From Pseudomonas sp. LS44 (GTDB lineage Bacteria; Pseudomonadota; Gammaproteobacteria; Pseudomonadales; Pseudomonadaceae), in NCBI RefSeq assembly GCF_024730785.1, contig NZ_CP102830.1, positions 2,046,001 through 2,110,000 on the forward strand: a DNA stretch of 64,000 bases, given 5' to 3'. Under the pieces are notes generated by a model, which was not told where the DNA came from, did no database searches, and saw only the letters and a program-made list of their open reading frames with translations. This document shows positions 53,002-61,373 of this stretch, in pieces. How positions within the stretch are numbered: position 1 is the stretch's first letter; each line of letters opens with the position of its first letter. A program made the translations under genes and the position numbers.

Positions 53002-53940
53002 ATGAACCTGCGTCAGCTTGAACACTTGGTGGTCCTCGCTGAGGAGGGTTCCTTCGTCAAGGCGGCCGCTCGGGTGCACCTCACCCAATCGGCATTGAGC
53101 CGTAGCATCCAGAGTTTGGAGGAAGCCTTGGGCATGCCCCTCTGCGACCGCCAGTCGCGCGGCATCATCCTGACGCCCGGTGGCCGGCTGGTGCTCGAGC
53201 GGGCCCGCAAGGCGCTCTTCGAGCTGCGCGGGTTGGAGTGCGACGTGCGGCTGTTCAATAACTACGAGCTGGGAGACCTCAGCTTCGGCATCGGCCCTTT
53301 CCCCGCCGCGGTGCTGCTCACCGATACTTTGGCGCGTCTGAACGGCACTCATCGGGGCCTGCGGATTAGCGCCCAGGTGGAAGACTGGCGGACGCTGCTG
53401 GAAGGCCTGCGCAAGGAGCGCGTCGACTTTCTGGTCTCGACCAGCCAAGCCATACCGGAGTCGCCGGATCTGGCTTTGCGAATGCTGCCACCCATGCCCT
53501 GCGGTTGGTTCGCCCGCAGCGGGCATCCCATTCTCGAGCAGGCGCGCCCGCCCATTTCGATGCTGCACGACCTGGCGCTGGCCGGCGTGCCGATACCCGA
53601 TGACGCCCGCGAGTCACTCCGCAGAATCATGCAACTGGGGGCGGCTGAGAATGTGTCATTCAGTGTCGAGTGCAACAGCTTCCAAGTGCTACGCGAGCTC
53701 GCCGGGAAATCGGACGTGATACTTTGCGCACCGGTGAGTTCCGTGCGCGACGAGCTGCGCGAGGGCCGCTTACAGCGGATCCACTTCGAAGATACGGCCG
53801 ACTTCACCACTCAGTTTGTCATCGCCCATCTGGCGCATCGGACGTTGACGCCCATCGCGCAGAAGGCCATCGACATGCTGGTGGAGTGCAACCTGGCAGC
53901 CATTGAAGAAACTGGCTCGTTTTCAGGTGGCGGAGCCTGA
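53002..53940 (+). CDS. LysR-family transcriptional regulator
   Basis: A 312-residue LysR regulator. The winged helix-turn-helix occupies residues 1-60 (MNLRQLEHLVVLAEEGSFVK followed by AAARVHLTQSALSRSIQSLE). The effector domain follows (LGDLSFGIGPFPAAVLLTD). It is divergent from the aldehyde dehydrogenase gene with 131 bp between starts, the typical LysR arrangement for control of the divergent target. The effector is probably an intermediate of the alcohol/aldehyde pathway (inference). Confidence 0.93.
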   Translation: MNLRQLEHLVVLAEEGSFVKAAARVHLTQSALSRSIQSLEEALGMPLCDRQSRGIILTPGGRLVLERARKALFELRGLECDVRLFNNYELGDLSFGIGPFPAAVLLTDTLARLNGTHRGLRISAQVEDWRTLLEGLRKERVDFLVSTSQAIPESPDLALRMLPPMPCGWFARSGHPILEQARPPISMLHDLALAGVPIPDDARESLRRIMQLGAAENVSFSVECNSFQVLRELAGKSDVILCAPVSSVRDELREGRLQRIHFEDTADFTTQFVIAHLAHRTLTPIAQKAIDMLVECNLAAIEETGSFSGGGA

Positions 53941-54340
53941 GGAAGACAGCGCCTGTCAGTTCCGCCCCCTCACCCTACGCGGGCCGCCCTAACCCTCTCC
54001 CAAAGGGGTGAGGGGACAACAGCAGGCCGTAGCCCGGATGCAATCCGGGAAAACAAGCAATTCCGCTCCCTGGATTGCATCCAGGCTACAGAAACCTGCG
54101 TGTGTCACAGACGTAGACGCTAGCCTTACTCCCCTCTCCCTGCTCTTTTACAAAGAGGGGGAGAGGGGCCGGGGGAGAGGGCGATTGGCAACTCAGAGGC
54201 TGTGCCATTTCCGTCGAAGCCCACCGCCGTAACCAACTGAGGCGGATGGGTAAGAATCACACCTAGCCGCATTGAAACCAGCAGCTCAATGCACCGCCCG
54301 CGCAAACGTCCGCGACCTGCTGGCCGACCCACATCGTGCG
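53941..54340. repeat. Intergenic region with REP palindrome and G-rich hairpin
   Basis: After the LysR stop there is a REP-type inverted repeat GTAGCCCGGATGCAATCC.../...GGATTGCATCCAGGCTAC (54029-54089) of the same family as at 37641-37701. A hairpin CCCCTCTCCC.../...GGGGGAGAGGGG follows (54131-54168). No intact gene is seen until the tetR tail copy. Confidence 0.7.
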
Positions 54341-54469
54341 GTGATCGCCTTGCCGCGTGCGCTGCTCCTCGAACGGCCGCAGTACCTGCTCGCCCCGGAC
54401 ACCGTCCGCCTGCTGGCGCGGATGATCCATACGCTGCTGACCACCCCGGATTTGGAAACGCGTCGCTGA
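54341..54469 (+). pseudogene. 3' fragment of a tetR gene (copy of the 49-kb regulator tail)
   Basis: This segment encodes VIALPRALLLERPQYLLAPD followed by TVRLLARMIHTLLTTPDLET and a stop. It differs from the last 43 codons of the tetR gene at 49441-49569 at only about a dozen bases, mostly silent. The upstream portion of the regulator is absent. It is a duplicated or stranded tail of a paralogous regulator, directly upstream of the luxE-like operon. Confidence 0.85.
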
Positions 54470-54484
54470 GCTTCTAAAAAATGT

Positions 54485-54499
54485 CAGTTAAATCAACTG
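54485..54499. promoter_or_regulatory. Palindrome upstream of the luxE-like operon
   Basis: CAGTT-N5-AACTG is a perfect 5-bp inverted repeat in an AT-rich leader about 130 bp before the luxE-like ATG. Such a site could bind a TetR or LysR dimer. The evidence is position and symmetry only. Confidence 0.35.
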
Positions 54500-54629
54500 T
54501 TTGTAATTGATATTCGGGCTTCTGAATCCGGAACGAATTGCCGGCGACTCTCCCTACACTGGCTCTACTGTGGCGATGGGCAGCGTTCCCCTCGCCGCGT
54601 GAATCAGCGAATTCGAAGAGGCTCTCCGC

Positions 54630-56060
54630 ATGACAAGAACAATCGACGAGAAGGTTGAACTGCTGTTGACCAACCCTGCTGAGTTGGCCGAGCACTCCTT
54701 CGAGACCTGGAATCAGCTGCCGCGCGACGAGGTCGATGCGCTGCAACTGGCGGCACTCCAGCGCCGCTTCGCGCAAATGCGCGACAGCATTCCGGTGCTG
54801 AAGAAACTCGCCGACGGCGAGGGCGTTGAGCGCATCGAGAAACTCGAAGACCTGGTGCCGCTGCTGTTCGAACACACGGTGTTCAAGTCCTACCCGCCGT
54901 CGCTGCTGGAGAAGAACAACTTCACCGCGATCAACAAGTGGCTGAGCCGGTTGGTGATCCCGGAAATCGGCGAGAAGATCCTCGCCACCGACGTCAGCGC
55001 CTGCCAGGGCCTCGACGAGTGGTTCGAGACCATGGAGGTGGCGGTGCCGGAGTTGTGCCTCAGCCACACTTCCGGCACGTCCGGCACCCTGTCGTTCCTG
55101 CCGCTGGGTTTCCGCGAGTTCGAGAAATCCGTGCAGATCCGCCGCCTCTATGCCTGGGGCATGACCGGCCCGGACAGCCCGGCGGTGGACATGCACTCCG
55201 CCTATCCCTACTACCGCAAGGGCTATCTCAGTCACCTGCGCGGTAACGTGATGCTCATGCGTACCGTGTTGCCGAGCCTGGACAACTTCCATGCCGCCTA
55301 CCCGGCGACGCTGTCCAGCGACGTGCTGCACCTCGGCGCCAAGGTCCGCGCCGCGCATGCCAAGGGCACCCTCGACCGTCTGGTGATCAGCCCCGAGCTG
55401 CTGGCCAAGAAGAAGGAATTCGATCAGCTGCAGGCCGACATGCCGCAGCACCTGGCCAACTTCTTCGACGACATGACCGCCAAGCTCAAGGGCAAGCGCG
55501 TGTACATCGGCGGCACCTGGAACCTGCTGCACAACATGGCCAAGGCCGGCCTGGAACGCGGTATCGAGGGCGTGTTCCACCCCGATTCGTGGATCGCCAC
55601 CACCGGCGGCGCCAAGGGCGTGGTGCAGCCCGAGGGCTGGCGTGAGGACGTCATGCGCTTCACCGGCGTGAACAAGCTCAATGAGACCTACGCGATGTCG
55701 GAAACGCCCAGCGGTTCGCACGCTAAGTGCGAGCACGGCAACTACCACTTCGCACACACCGCGATTCCCTTCGTGCTCGACCCGGAAACCGGCAAGGCGC
55801 TGCCCCGCGAAGGTCGGCAGACCGGGCGCGCAGCGTTCTTCGACCTGGGCGCCGACCTGCGCTGGGGTGGCTTCATCACCGGCGACGAGATCACCGTCGA
55901 GTGGGACAAGCCCTGCGCCTGCGGCCGGCCGAGCCGCTACGTGGCCGGTGCCATCGAGCGCTACAGCGACAAGAACGGTGGTGACGACAAGATCACCTGC
56001 GCCGCATCCGAACAGTCCCATCGCGAGGCGATGGACTTCCTGAATACCTTCGAGGGCTGA
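54630..56060 (+). CDS. LuxE-like acyl-adenylating acyl-protein synthetase
   Basis: A 476-residue adenylate-forming enzyme of the LuxE/PaaK-like group. The phosphate-binding loop SHTSGTSGTLSFLP and the later YAMSETPSG adenylate motif are visible, with a cysteine-containing CACGRPSRYVAGAIERY near the end. In luminous bacteria LuxE activates fatty acid as acyl-AMP and transfers it to LuxC. Here a luxC-like gene starts 3 bp after the stop, a strong sign of partnership. At 476 residues it is longer than classical LuxE (about 370), so the substrate may differ. No luciferase genes are present. Confidence 0.85.
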   Translation: MTRTIDEKVELLLTNPAELAEHSFETWNQLPRDEVDALQLAALQRRFAQMRDSIPVLKKLADGEGVERIEKLEDLVPLLFEHTVFKSYPPSLLEKNNFTAINKWLSRLVIPEIGEKILATDVSACQGLDEWFETMEVAVPELCLSHTSGTSGTLSFLPLGFREFEKSVQIRRLYAWGMTGPDSPAVDMHSAYPYYRKGYLSHLRGNVMLMRTVLPSLDNFHAAYPATLSSDVLHLGAKVRAAHAKGTLDRLVISPELLAKKKEFDQLQADMPQHLANFFDDMTAKLKGKRVYIGGTWNLLHNMAKAGLERGIEGVFHPDSWIATTGGAKGVVQPEGWREDVMRFTGVNKLNETYAMSETPSGSHAKCEHGNYHFAHTAIPFVLDPETGKALPREGRQTGRAAFFDLGADLRWGGFITGDEITVEWDKPCACGRPSRYVAGAIERYSDKNGGDDKITCAASEQSHREAMDFLNTFEG

Positions 56061-56063
56061 TTC

Positions 56064-57521
56064 ATGACCCATCCCATTGCACCGCTGATCATCCGCGGCG
56101 AAGTCATCACCGACAACCTGATCGAAGTGGGTGGCCGCGGCGGTGACCTGGCCTTCCTCACCCCGGATGCACACAAGTACATCGACAAGCTGCCGCTGGG
56201 TAATCCGGCCAAGCTGGCTGACCTGTACGCGCTGAGCTTCGAGGACATCCTCGACTACTGCGTCGAGCTCGGCGAGCGCCTGGAATTCAGCAAGAACCGC
56301 TACCTGCAGGAAGCCTGCGAGCTGTCCTACCTGACCGCGCCGACCACCCCGACCATCGTCAAAGCCTCCTACATGGGCCTGCAGCACATGCTGTCGCGCG
56401 AGTTCATCCGCGAGATGGTGGAAACCACGGTGGGCGTCGATTACCTGGAAGGCTGGGTCAAGCAGACCCTGCTCGACGGCACCGAGCTGGAAGTGCGCTG
56501 CTTCGGCGCGCGCACCCTGCACATCGTCGCCGGCAACGCCGTGTCGCTGTCGCTGTGGACCATCATCCGCAACATGGTGTTGCGCAGCGACGCGATCATC
56601 AAGGCGCCGTCCAACGACCCGTTCACCGCGCTGGCCATCGCCCGCACCATGATCGACATGGCGTCGGATCACCCGCTGACCAAGCACCTCACCGTGGCCT
56701 ACTGGAAAGGTGGCGACCAGGCTTTTGAACAGCGCCTGTACCAGCCGCAGAACCTGGAGAAGATCGTCGCCTGGGGCGGTTTCGCCTCTATCAAGCACGT
56801 CACCCAGTACATCCAGCCGGGCCTCGAGCTGATCTCCCTCGATCCGAAACGCAGTGCGTCGATCATTGGCGAGGGCACCTTCGCCAGCGAAGCGAGCATG
56901 CGCGAAGCCGCCGTGCGCCTGGCCGCCGACATCGGTGCGATCAACCAGAAGGGCTGCGTCTGCGCCCGGGTGATCTACGTGCAGAGCGGCACCGACGAGG
57001 ACGGCCTGGCGCGGTTGAATACCTTCGGCCAGTACGTCTACGAGGCGATGCTCGGCCTGCCGAACACCCTGTCCACCGCGCCCAAGCGCTACGACCAGCG
57101 CCTCAAGGCGGAAGTCGACGCGCTGCGCCTGGATGACGAGTGGTACAAGGTCATCGGTGGCAAGGACGGCGAGGGCGCGATCATCTGCTCGCAGATCCCC
57201 GAGCCGGTGTCCTTCTCCACCAGCCTCGACGACCGCACCGCCAACCTGGTGCCGGTGGACTCGCTCGACGAGATGATGGACGCGGTGGACTCCTACACCC
57301 AGACCGTCGGCGTTTACCCGGAAAGCATCAAGGATCAACTGAAGGACGTCCTGCCGCTCTATGGCGCCCAGCGCATCGTCTCGCTGGGCTACGCGGCGGC
57401 GATGAAGTTCGCCGCCCCGCAGGACTCGCTCGAGCCGATGCGGCGCATGGGTAAATGGATTTCCAACCAGATCGCCTCGCCGGAAACCACGGCGGCGCCC
57501 TGGCTGCGTCCTTCCATCTGA
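56064..57521 (+). CDS. LuxC-like acyl reductase
   Basis: A 485-residue member of the acyl-CoA reductase (LuxC) family, an aldehyde-dehydrogenase-related NADPH enzyme. Visible are IIRGEVITDNLIEVGGRGGD at the N-terminus, HIVAGNAVSLSLWTIIRNMV for the cofactor region, SNDPFTALAIARTMID, and the acyl-accepting Cys in NQKGCVCARVIYV. LuxC takes the acyl group from LuxE and reduces it to aldehyde. The 3-bp gap to luxE and the following zinc alcohol dehydrogenase suggest an acid to aldehyde to alcohol cassette (inference). Confidence 0.88.
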   Translation: MTHPIAPLIIRGEVITDNLIEVGGRGGDLAFLTPDAHKYIDKLPLGNPAKLADLYALSFEDILDYCVELGERLEFSKNRYLQEACELSYLTAPTTPTIVKASYMGLQHMLSREFIREMVETTVGVDYLEGWVKQTLLDGTELEVRCFGARTLHIVAGNAVSLSLWTIIRNMVLRSDAIIKAPSNDPFTALAIARTMIDMASDHPLTKHLTVAYWKGGDQAFEQRLYQPQNLEKIVAWGGFASIKHVTQYIQPGLELISLDPKRSASIIGEGTFASEASMREAAVRLAADIGAINQKGCVCARVIYVQSGTDEDGLARLNTFGQYVYEAMLGLPNTLSTAPKRYDQRLKAEVDALRLDDEWYKVIGGKDGEGAIICSQIPEPVSFSTSLDDRTANLVPVDSLDEMMDAVDSYTQTVGVYPESIKDQLKDVLPLYGAQRIVSLGYAAAMKFAAPQDSLEPMRRMGKWISNQIASPETTAAPWLRPSI

Positions 57522-57575
57522 TACCAGGCCCGGTCACGTGATCGGACCGTTTTGTCTCCCTTTCGAGGATTTGTC

Positions 57576-58637
57576 ATGACCAATTGTCTTGCCTACTGCG
57601 CCCATGAAGCCCACGCGGATCTGACCCCTTTGCGCATCGAGCGTCGCGCTTTGCGTGACGATGACGTCGCCATCCAGATCGCCTACTGCGGCGTCTGCCA
57701 CTCCGACCTGCACTTCGCCCATAACGACTGGGGCAGCACCGTATTTCCCTGCGTGCCCGGCCACGAAATTGTCGGCCACGTCACCTCCGTCGGTAGCGCG
57801 GTGAGCCGCTACCGGGTAGGCGACCAGGTGGCAGTCGGCTGCCTGGTCGACAGTTGCCAGCAGTGCGCGGCCTGCGAGCAGGGCGAGGAGTCGTACTGCG
57901 AGAAGGGCATGACCCCGACCTACAACGGCCGCGACCGCCAGAGCGGTGCCGTCACCCAGGGCGGCTATGCGCAGCACATTGTGGTGCGCGAGAAGTTCGT
58001 GCTGCGCGTACCCGAGGCGCTCGACCTGCGCTACACCGGCCCGCTGCTGTGCGCCGGCATCACCGTGTGGGAGCCGCTGCGCACGCATGGCATCAAGCAG
58101 GGTTCGCGGGTGGCGGTGGTCGGCCTCGGCGGCCTCGGGCACATGGGCGTCAAGCTGGCAGTTGCCCTGGGCGCGGAAGTCACGGTGATCACCACCTCGC
58201 CGGGCAAGGCCGACGATGCCCGTGCGTTGGGTGCCCATCACGTGCTGCTATCCACCGAGCCGGCGGCAATGAAGGGCGCCGCCAGTAGCTTCGACCTGAT
58301 CCTCGACACCATTCCGCGCAAGCACAACGTTAATCCGTACCTGATGCTGCTCGCCCGCAATGGCAAGCTGGCGCTGGTCGGCGCGCTGGAACCGCTGGAG
58401 CCGATTCACGGCGCTCTGCTGGCGTTCAACAATCGCTCGATCTCCGGATCGCTGATGGGTGGTCTCGCGCAGACCCAAGAGTTGTTGGAGTTCTGTGCCG
58501 AGCACCAGGTGCTGCCGAACTGCGAGATGATCCGCATGCAGGACATCAACAGCGCTTTCGAGCGCATGGAAAAGAACGACGTGAAGTACCGCTTCGTCAT
58601 CGACATGGCCTCGTTGAGCGACGTGCAGGTCGACTGA
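57576..58637 (+). CDS. Zinc-dependent NAD(P)H alcohol dehydrogenase (YahK/CAD-like)
   Basis: A 353-residue medium-chain dehydrogenase. The catalytic zinc site is CGVCHSDLHFAHNDWG plus PCVPGHEIVGHV. The structural zinc lobe is CLVDSCQQCAACEQGEESYC. The cofactor motif VAVVGLGGLGHMGVKLA follows. It groups with cinnamyl-alcohol-type NADPH aldehyde reductases. The ATG at 57576 with CGAGGA ahead is chosen; it starts 54 bp after luxC. In this operon it would reduce the LuxC aldehyde to alcohol, or run in reverse. Confidence 0.93.
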   Translation: MTNCLAYCAHEAHADLTPLRIERRALRDDDVAIQIAYCGVCHSDLHFAHNDWGSTVFPCVPGHEIVGHVTSVGSAVSRYRVGDQVAVGCLVDSCQQCAACEQGEESYCEKGMTPTYNGRDRQSGAVTQGGYAQHIVVREKFVLRVPEALDLRYTGPLLCAGITVWEPLRTHGIKQGSRVAVVGLGGLGHMGVKLAVALGAEVTVITTSPGKADDARALGAHHVLLSTEPAAMKGAASSFDLILDTIPRKHNVNPYLMLLARNGKLALVGALEPLEPIHGALLAFNNRSISGSLMGGLAQTQELLEFCAEHQVLPNCEMIRMQDINSAFERMEKNDVKYRFVIDMASLSDVQVD

Positions 58638-58780
58638 GCCCGAGCCGGGCAGGGGTATAGCTCGGCGATTGCCCCGCGCCCGGGTCGCCCACTCCAAAAG
58701 GAGGGGGGCATAAGTGGTCCGATGAGGCTAACTGGCTATGATCTAGAGTTCGTACCAATTGCTTTCGACGGAGAACGTTC

Positions 58781-60130
58781 ATGTCCATGCGATTACCTGC
58801 CGCCCTTGGCGCCACTGCAGCGACTTGGTTGGTGACTGCCTGCCTGCAGGCGCCTCTCGCCCTCGCGCAAACCCCCCCTGCCGCACCCGCAGTGGCGATC
58901 ACCGATCAAGACATCAGCGACGCCTACATCTACCTGCTTGGCCGCCTGTTGGTGACCCGTCAGCAACAGCTGGACTTCAAGGACGGCATGCAGTGGAACA
59001 CGCTGTACCACCGCAAACCCGGCGCGGTGGACTGGCCCAACCCCAATCTGGATGTGGCCTATTCCGAGGCCTGGGTGGGGATCGACGAGAAGAGCTGTAC
59101 GCAGGTTACGGTGCCGAAGGTCGTCGACCGTTACTACACGGTGCAATTTCTCAACGGCTGGGGCGAGACCTTGGCCAACATCAACGAGCGTGAATATCCC
59201 GAGCATCCGAACGGCGAGTTCGCGGTCTGCCTGAAAGACGCCAAGGTTTCGCTGCCGGCCGACACCCAGCGCATCGACGTTCCCGCGCGCACCTTGCGGG
59301 TGCTGAGCCGGGTCGAACTGGGCAAGGACTGGAGTGAGGCCGAGCGCCTGCAGCACCAGTTCAAGATGCGCCCGAGCGGCTCGCCGCAACTGCCGGAAGT
59401 GCCGAAAACGCTGATCTTCGAAGGGCAGAAGCTGCCCGGTGTGGAGGCCTTCGACTCGGCCACTGTGGCGCTGCAGGAGCCGGACATCAACCCCGGCATG
59501 GAACAAGTGCAGGCCAAGGTGCGCGCCATCGCCGCAGCCATCGCCGACCCGGCGGAACGGGCGCGCGTCGACAAGTCGATCCATACCCAAGCCTTCGCCG
59601 ACATCGCCAAAGCCTCGCCGATCATCGGCCACGGCACGGCCCGCGACGGCTGGGCTCGTCCGGCCACAGTCGGCACTTACGGCGATGATTATCTGACCCG
59701 TACCCTGGTGAACTACGGCGGCATCTGGGCCAACACCCAGAAGGAAGTGATCTACTACCGCGGTGGGCAGGATGCCAACGGCAAGACCCTGGACGGCACC
59801 CAAAGCTATTCGCTGACCTTCCCTGGCAAGCAGCTGCCTGCCTCGATGGCCAACTACTACTGGTCGATCACCGCCACCAATGCCAAGACCTTCCTCGTGC
59901 TGCCTAATTCGCTGAACCGCTTCTCGGTCAACGATCAGGCAGATCTGAAGTACAACCAGGACGGTTCGCTGACCCTGCACTTCGCGCCGAGCAAGCCGCA
60001 GGACGTGGCGGATGGCAACTGGCTGCCCACCGCGCCGGGGCAGATTTACCGCCTGGTGCTGCGCTTCTACGGGCCCAAGGGCGACGTTGCCAGCGGCGAA
60101 TACTTCCCGCCGGTGATCAAGCACCTCTGA
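58781..60130 (+). CDS. DUF1254/DUF1214 periplasmic protein
   Basis: A 449-residue exported protein with a signal peptide ending LALAQTP. The DUF1254 part (about 45-180) includes DVAYSEAWVGIDEKS and YYTVQFLNGWGETLANI. The DUF1214 part (from about 330) includes SYSLTFPGKQLPASMANYYW and the GQIYRLVLRFYGP end. The biochemical role is unknown; these proteins are frequent in catabolic clusters for hydrophobic compounds. It follows the alcohol dehydrogenase gene on the same strand after 143 bp. Confidence 0.88.
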   Translation: MSMRLPAALGATAATWLVTACLQAPLALAQTPPAAPAVAITDQDISDAYIYLLGRLLVTRQQQLDFKDGMQWNTLYHRKPGAVDWPNPNLDVAYSEAWVGIDEKSCTQVTVPKVVDRYYTVQFLNGWGETLANINEREYPEHPNGEFAVCLKDAKVSLPADTQRIDVPARTLRVLSRVELGKDWSEAERLQHQFKMRPSGSPQLPEVPKTLIFEGQKLPGVEAFDSATVALQEPDINPGMEQVQAKVRAIAAAIADPAERARVDKSIHTQAFADIAKASPIIGHGTARDGWARPATVGTYGDDYLTRTLVNYGGIWANTQKEVIYYRGGQDANGKTLDGTQSYSLTFPGKQLPASMANYYWSITATNAKTFLVLPNSLNRFSVNDQADLKYNQDGSLTLHFAPSKPQDVADGNWLPTAPGQIYRLVLRFYGPKGDVASGEYFPPVIKHL

Positions 60131-60206
60131 GGCTTCGCCAACGGCAGTTCCGCACCCGGCGGACTGCCGTCTTTACGAGTCATCCATAACAACAAGGACC
60201 ATCTCT

Positions 60207-61253
60207 ATGCCAATTACCGGCACAGGGCGCCGCCTGGCGCCCGCCCTGCTGTTCGCCGCTTTGGCAAGCGCGCATGCCGCCGATGTGGATGTGGCGCCAG
60301 CCAAGCCCGTCGCCGTCACGCTGGACAACTTCATCCGCGCGGAGACCGACCGCTACTTCGGCCTTACCTTGCAACGCGGTGGCCTGGGGCAATTCGCCCA
60401 CCTGCGCCAGCTGATGCCGGTGGGTGTTCAAACCGTGGTGCGACCGAACCGCGACACGCTGTATTCCACCGGCGTCTTCGACCTGGACGCCGGTCCGGTC
60501 ACCGTCGCCCTGCCGGAGGCGGGCGGCCGCTACATGTCCCTCGCGGTGATCGACGAGGACCATCACATCAGCGTCCATTACGGCGCGGGCAGCCACACCT
60601 TCAGTCGGCAGAGTGTGGGCACCCGCTACGTCATGCTCGGCGTGCGCACGCTGTTCGATCCTACCAAGCCGGAGGACCTGAAGCAGGTCAATGCCCTGCA
60701 GGATGCGGTTTCGCTGAGCCAGCCCGGCGGCCCCGGCCGTTTCGAGGCGCCGAGCTGGGACAAGGTCAGCCAGGATGCGCTGCGCCAGGCGCTGATCGTG
60801 CTGGGCCGGACGGTGCCGGACTCGCGCGGCATGTTCGGCAAGGCGGGCGAGGTGGCGCCGGTGCGTCATCTGGTCGGCAGCGCCATCGCCTGGGGCGGCC
60901 TCCCGGAGAAGGATGCGCTGTACCAGAACATCACCCCGGCGCGTAACGATGGCAACACGGTGTATCGCCTGAGCGTGAAGGACGTGCCGGTCGACAGCTT
61001 CTGGTCGGTCAGCGTGTATGACGCCGATGGCAACTTCCGCAAGAACCCGGCGGATGCCTACACCCTCAACAACCTGACGGCGCAGAAGTCTGCCGATGGC
61101 TCGGTCGCCATTCAGTTCGGCGGTTGCGAGGCGGCGACCGCCAACTGCCTGCCGATCATGGCGGGCTGGAACTACATGGTGCGCTTCTACCAGCCCAAGC
61201 AGTCGATCCTCGATGGCAGCTGGAAGCTCCCGGAGGCGCAGCCGGTCCGCTGA
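60207..61253 (+). CDS. DUF1254/DUF1214 periplasmic protein (shorter paralogue)
   Basis: A 348-residue exported protein with a signal peptide (LLFAALASAHAAD) and the same domain pair: DUF1254 (VVRPNRDTLYSTGVFDLDAG) and DUF1214 (DVPVDSFWSVSVYDADGNF, then AGWNYMVRFYQP). It follows the longer paralogue by 76 bp with AAGGA before the ATG and ends at a strong terminator. Function unknown; the tandem pair may form a heteromer (speculation). Confidence 0.87.
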   Translation: MPITGTGRRLAPALLFAALASAHAADVDVAPAKPVAVTLDNFIRAETDRYFGLTLQRGGLGQFAHLRQLMPVGVQTVVRPNRDTLYSTGVFDLDAGPVTVALPEAGGRYMSLAVIDEDHHISVHYGAGSHTFSRQSVGTRYVMLGVRTLFDPTKPEDLKQVNALQDAVSLSQPGGPGRFEAPSWDKVSQDALRQALIVLGRTVPDSRGMFGKAGEVAPVRHLVGSAIAWGGLPEKDALYQNITPARNDGNTVYRLSVKDVPVDSFWSVSVYDADGNFRKNPADAYTLNNLTAQKSADGSVAIQFGGCEAATANCLPIMAGWNYMVRFYQPKQSILDGSWKLPEAQPVR

Positions 61254-61264
61254 GCAACAAGAAA

Positions 61265-61290
61265 AAAGCCCGCAGCTGCGGGCTTTTTCT
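61265..61290. terminator. Bidirectional Rho-independent terminator
   Basis: AAGCCCGCAG/CTGCGGGCTT is a 10-bp perfect stem with A-rich sequence before and TTTTT after, 12 bp beyond the DUF1254 stop. Confidence 0.9.
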
Positions 61291-61296
61291 TGGCCA

Positions 61297-61352
61297 TAAA
61301 AAAGCCCCGAGCAAACGCCGTCGTTCGTGGAAACGCCAGCGCCGCTCAGGGC
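61297..61352 (-). terminator. Terminator-like stem downstream of the acyl-CoA synthetase
   Basis: On the minus strand the imperfect stem GCCCTGAGC/GCTCGGGGC encloses a loop of about 30 bases and is followed by TTTTTT. It lies about 20 bp after the stop of the leftward gene. Confidence 0.5.
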
Positions 61353-61373
61353 AGCAAGGGTAAAGCTTGGGGG

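Noticed and set aside
54474..57338. A 954-residue open frame on the minus strand
   Set aside because: It is antisense to the luxE-luxC pair, has low-complexity Val/His/Gln-rich composition and no domain; it is a high-GC shadow frame.
54630..57521. Bioluminescence (lux) operon
   Set aside because: No luxA, luxB or luxD homologue was found in any nearby frame; only the fatty-acid-reductase-like components are present.
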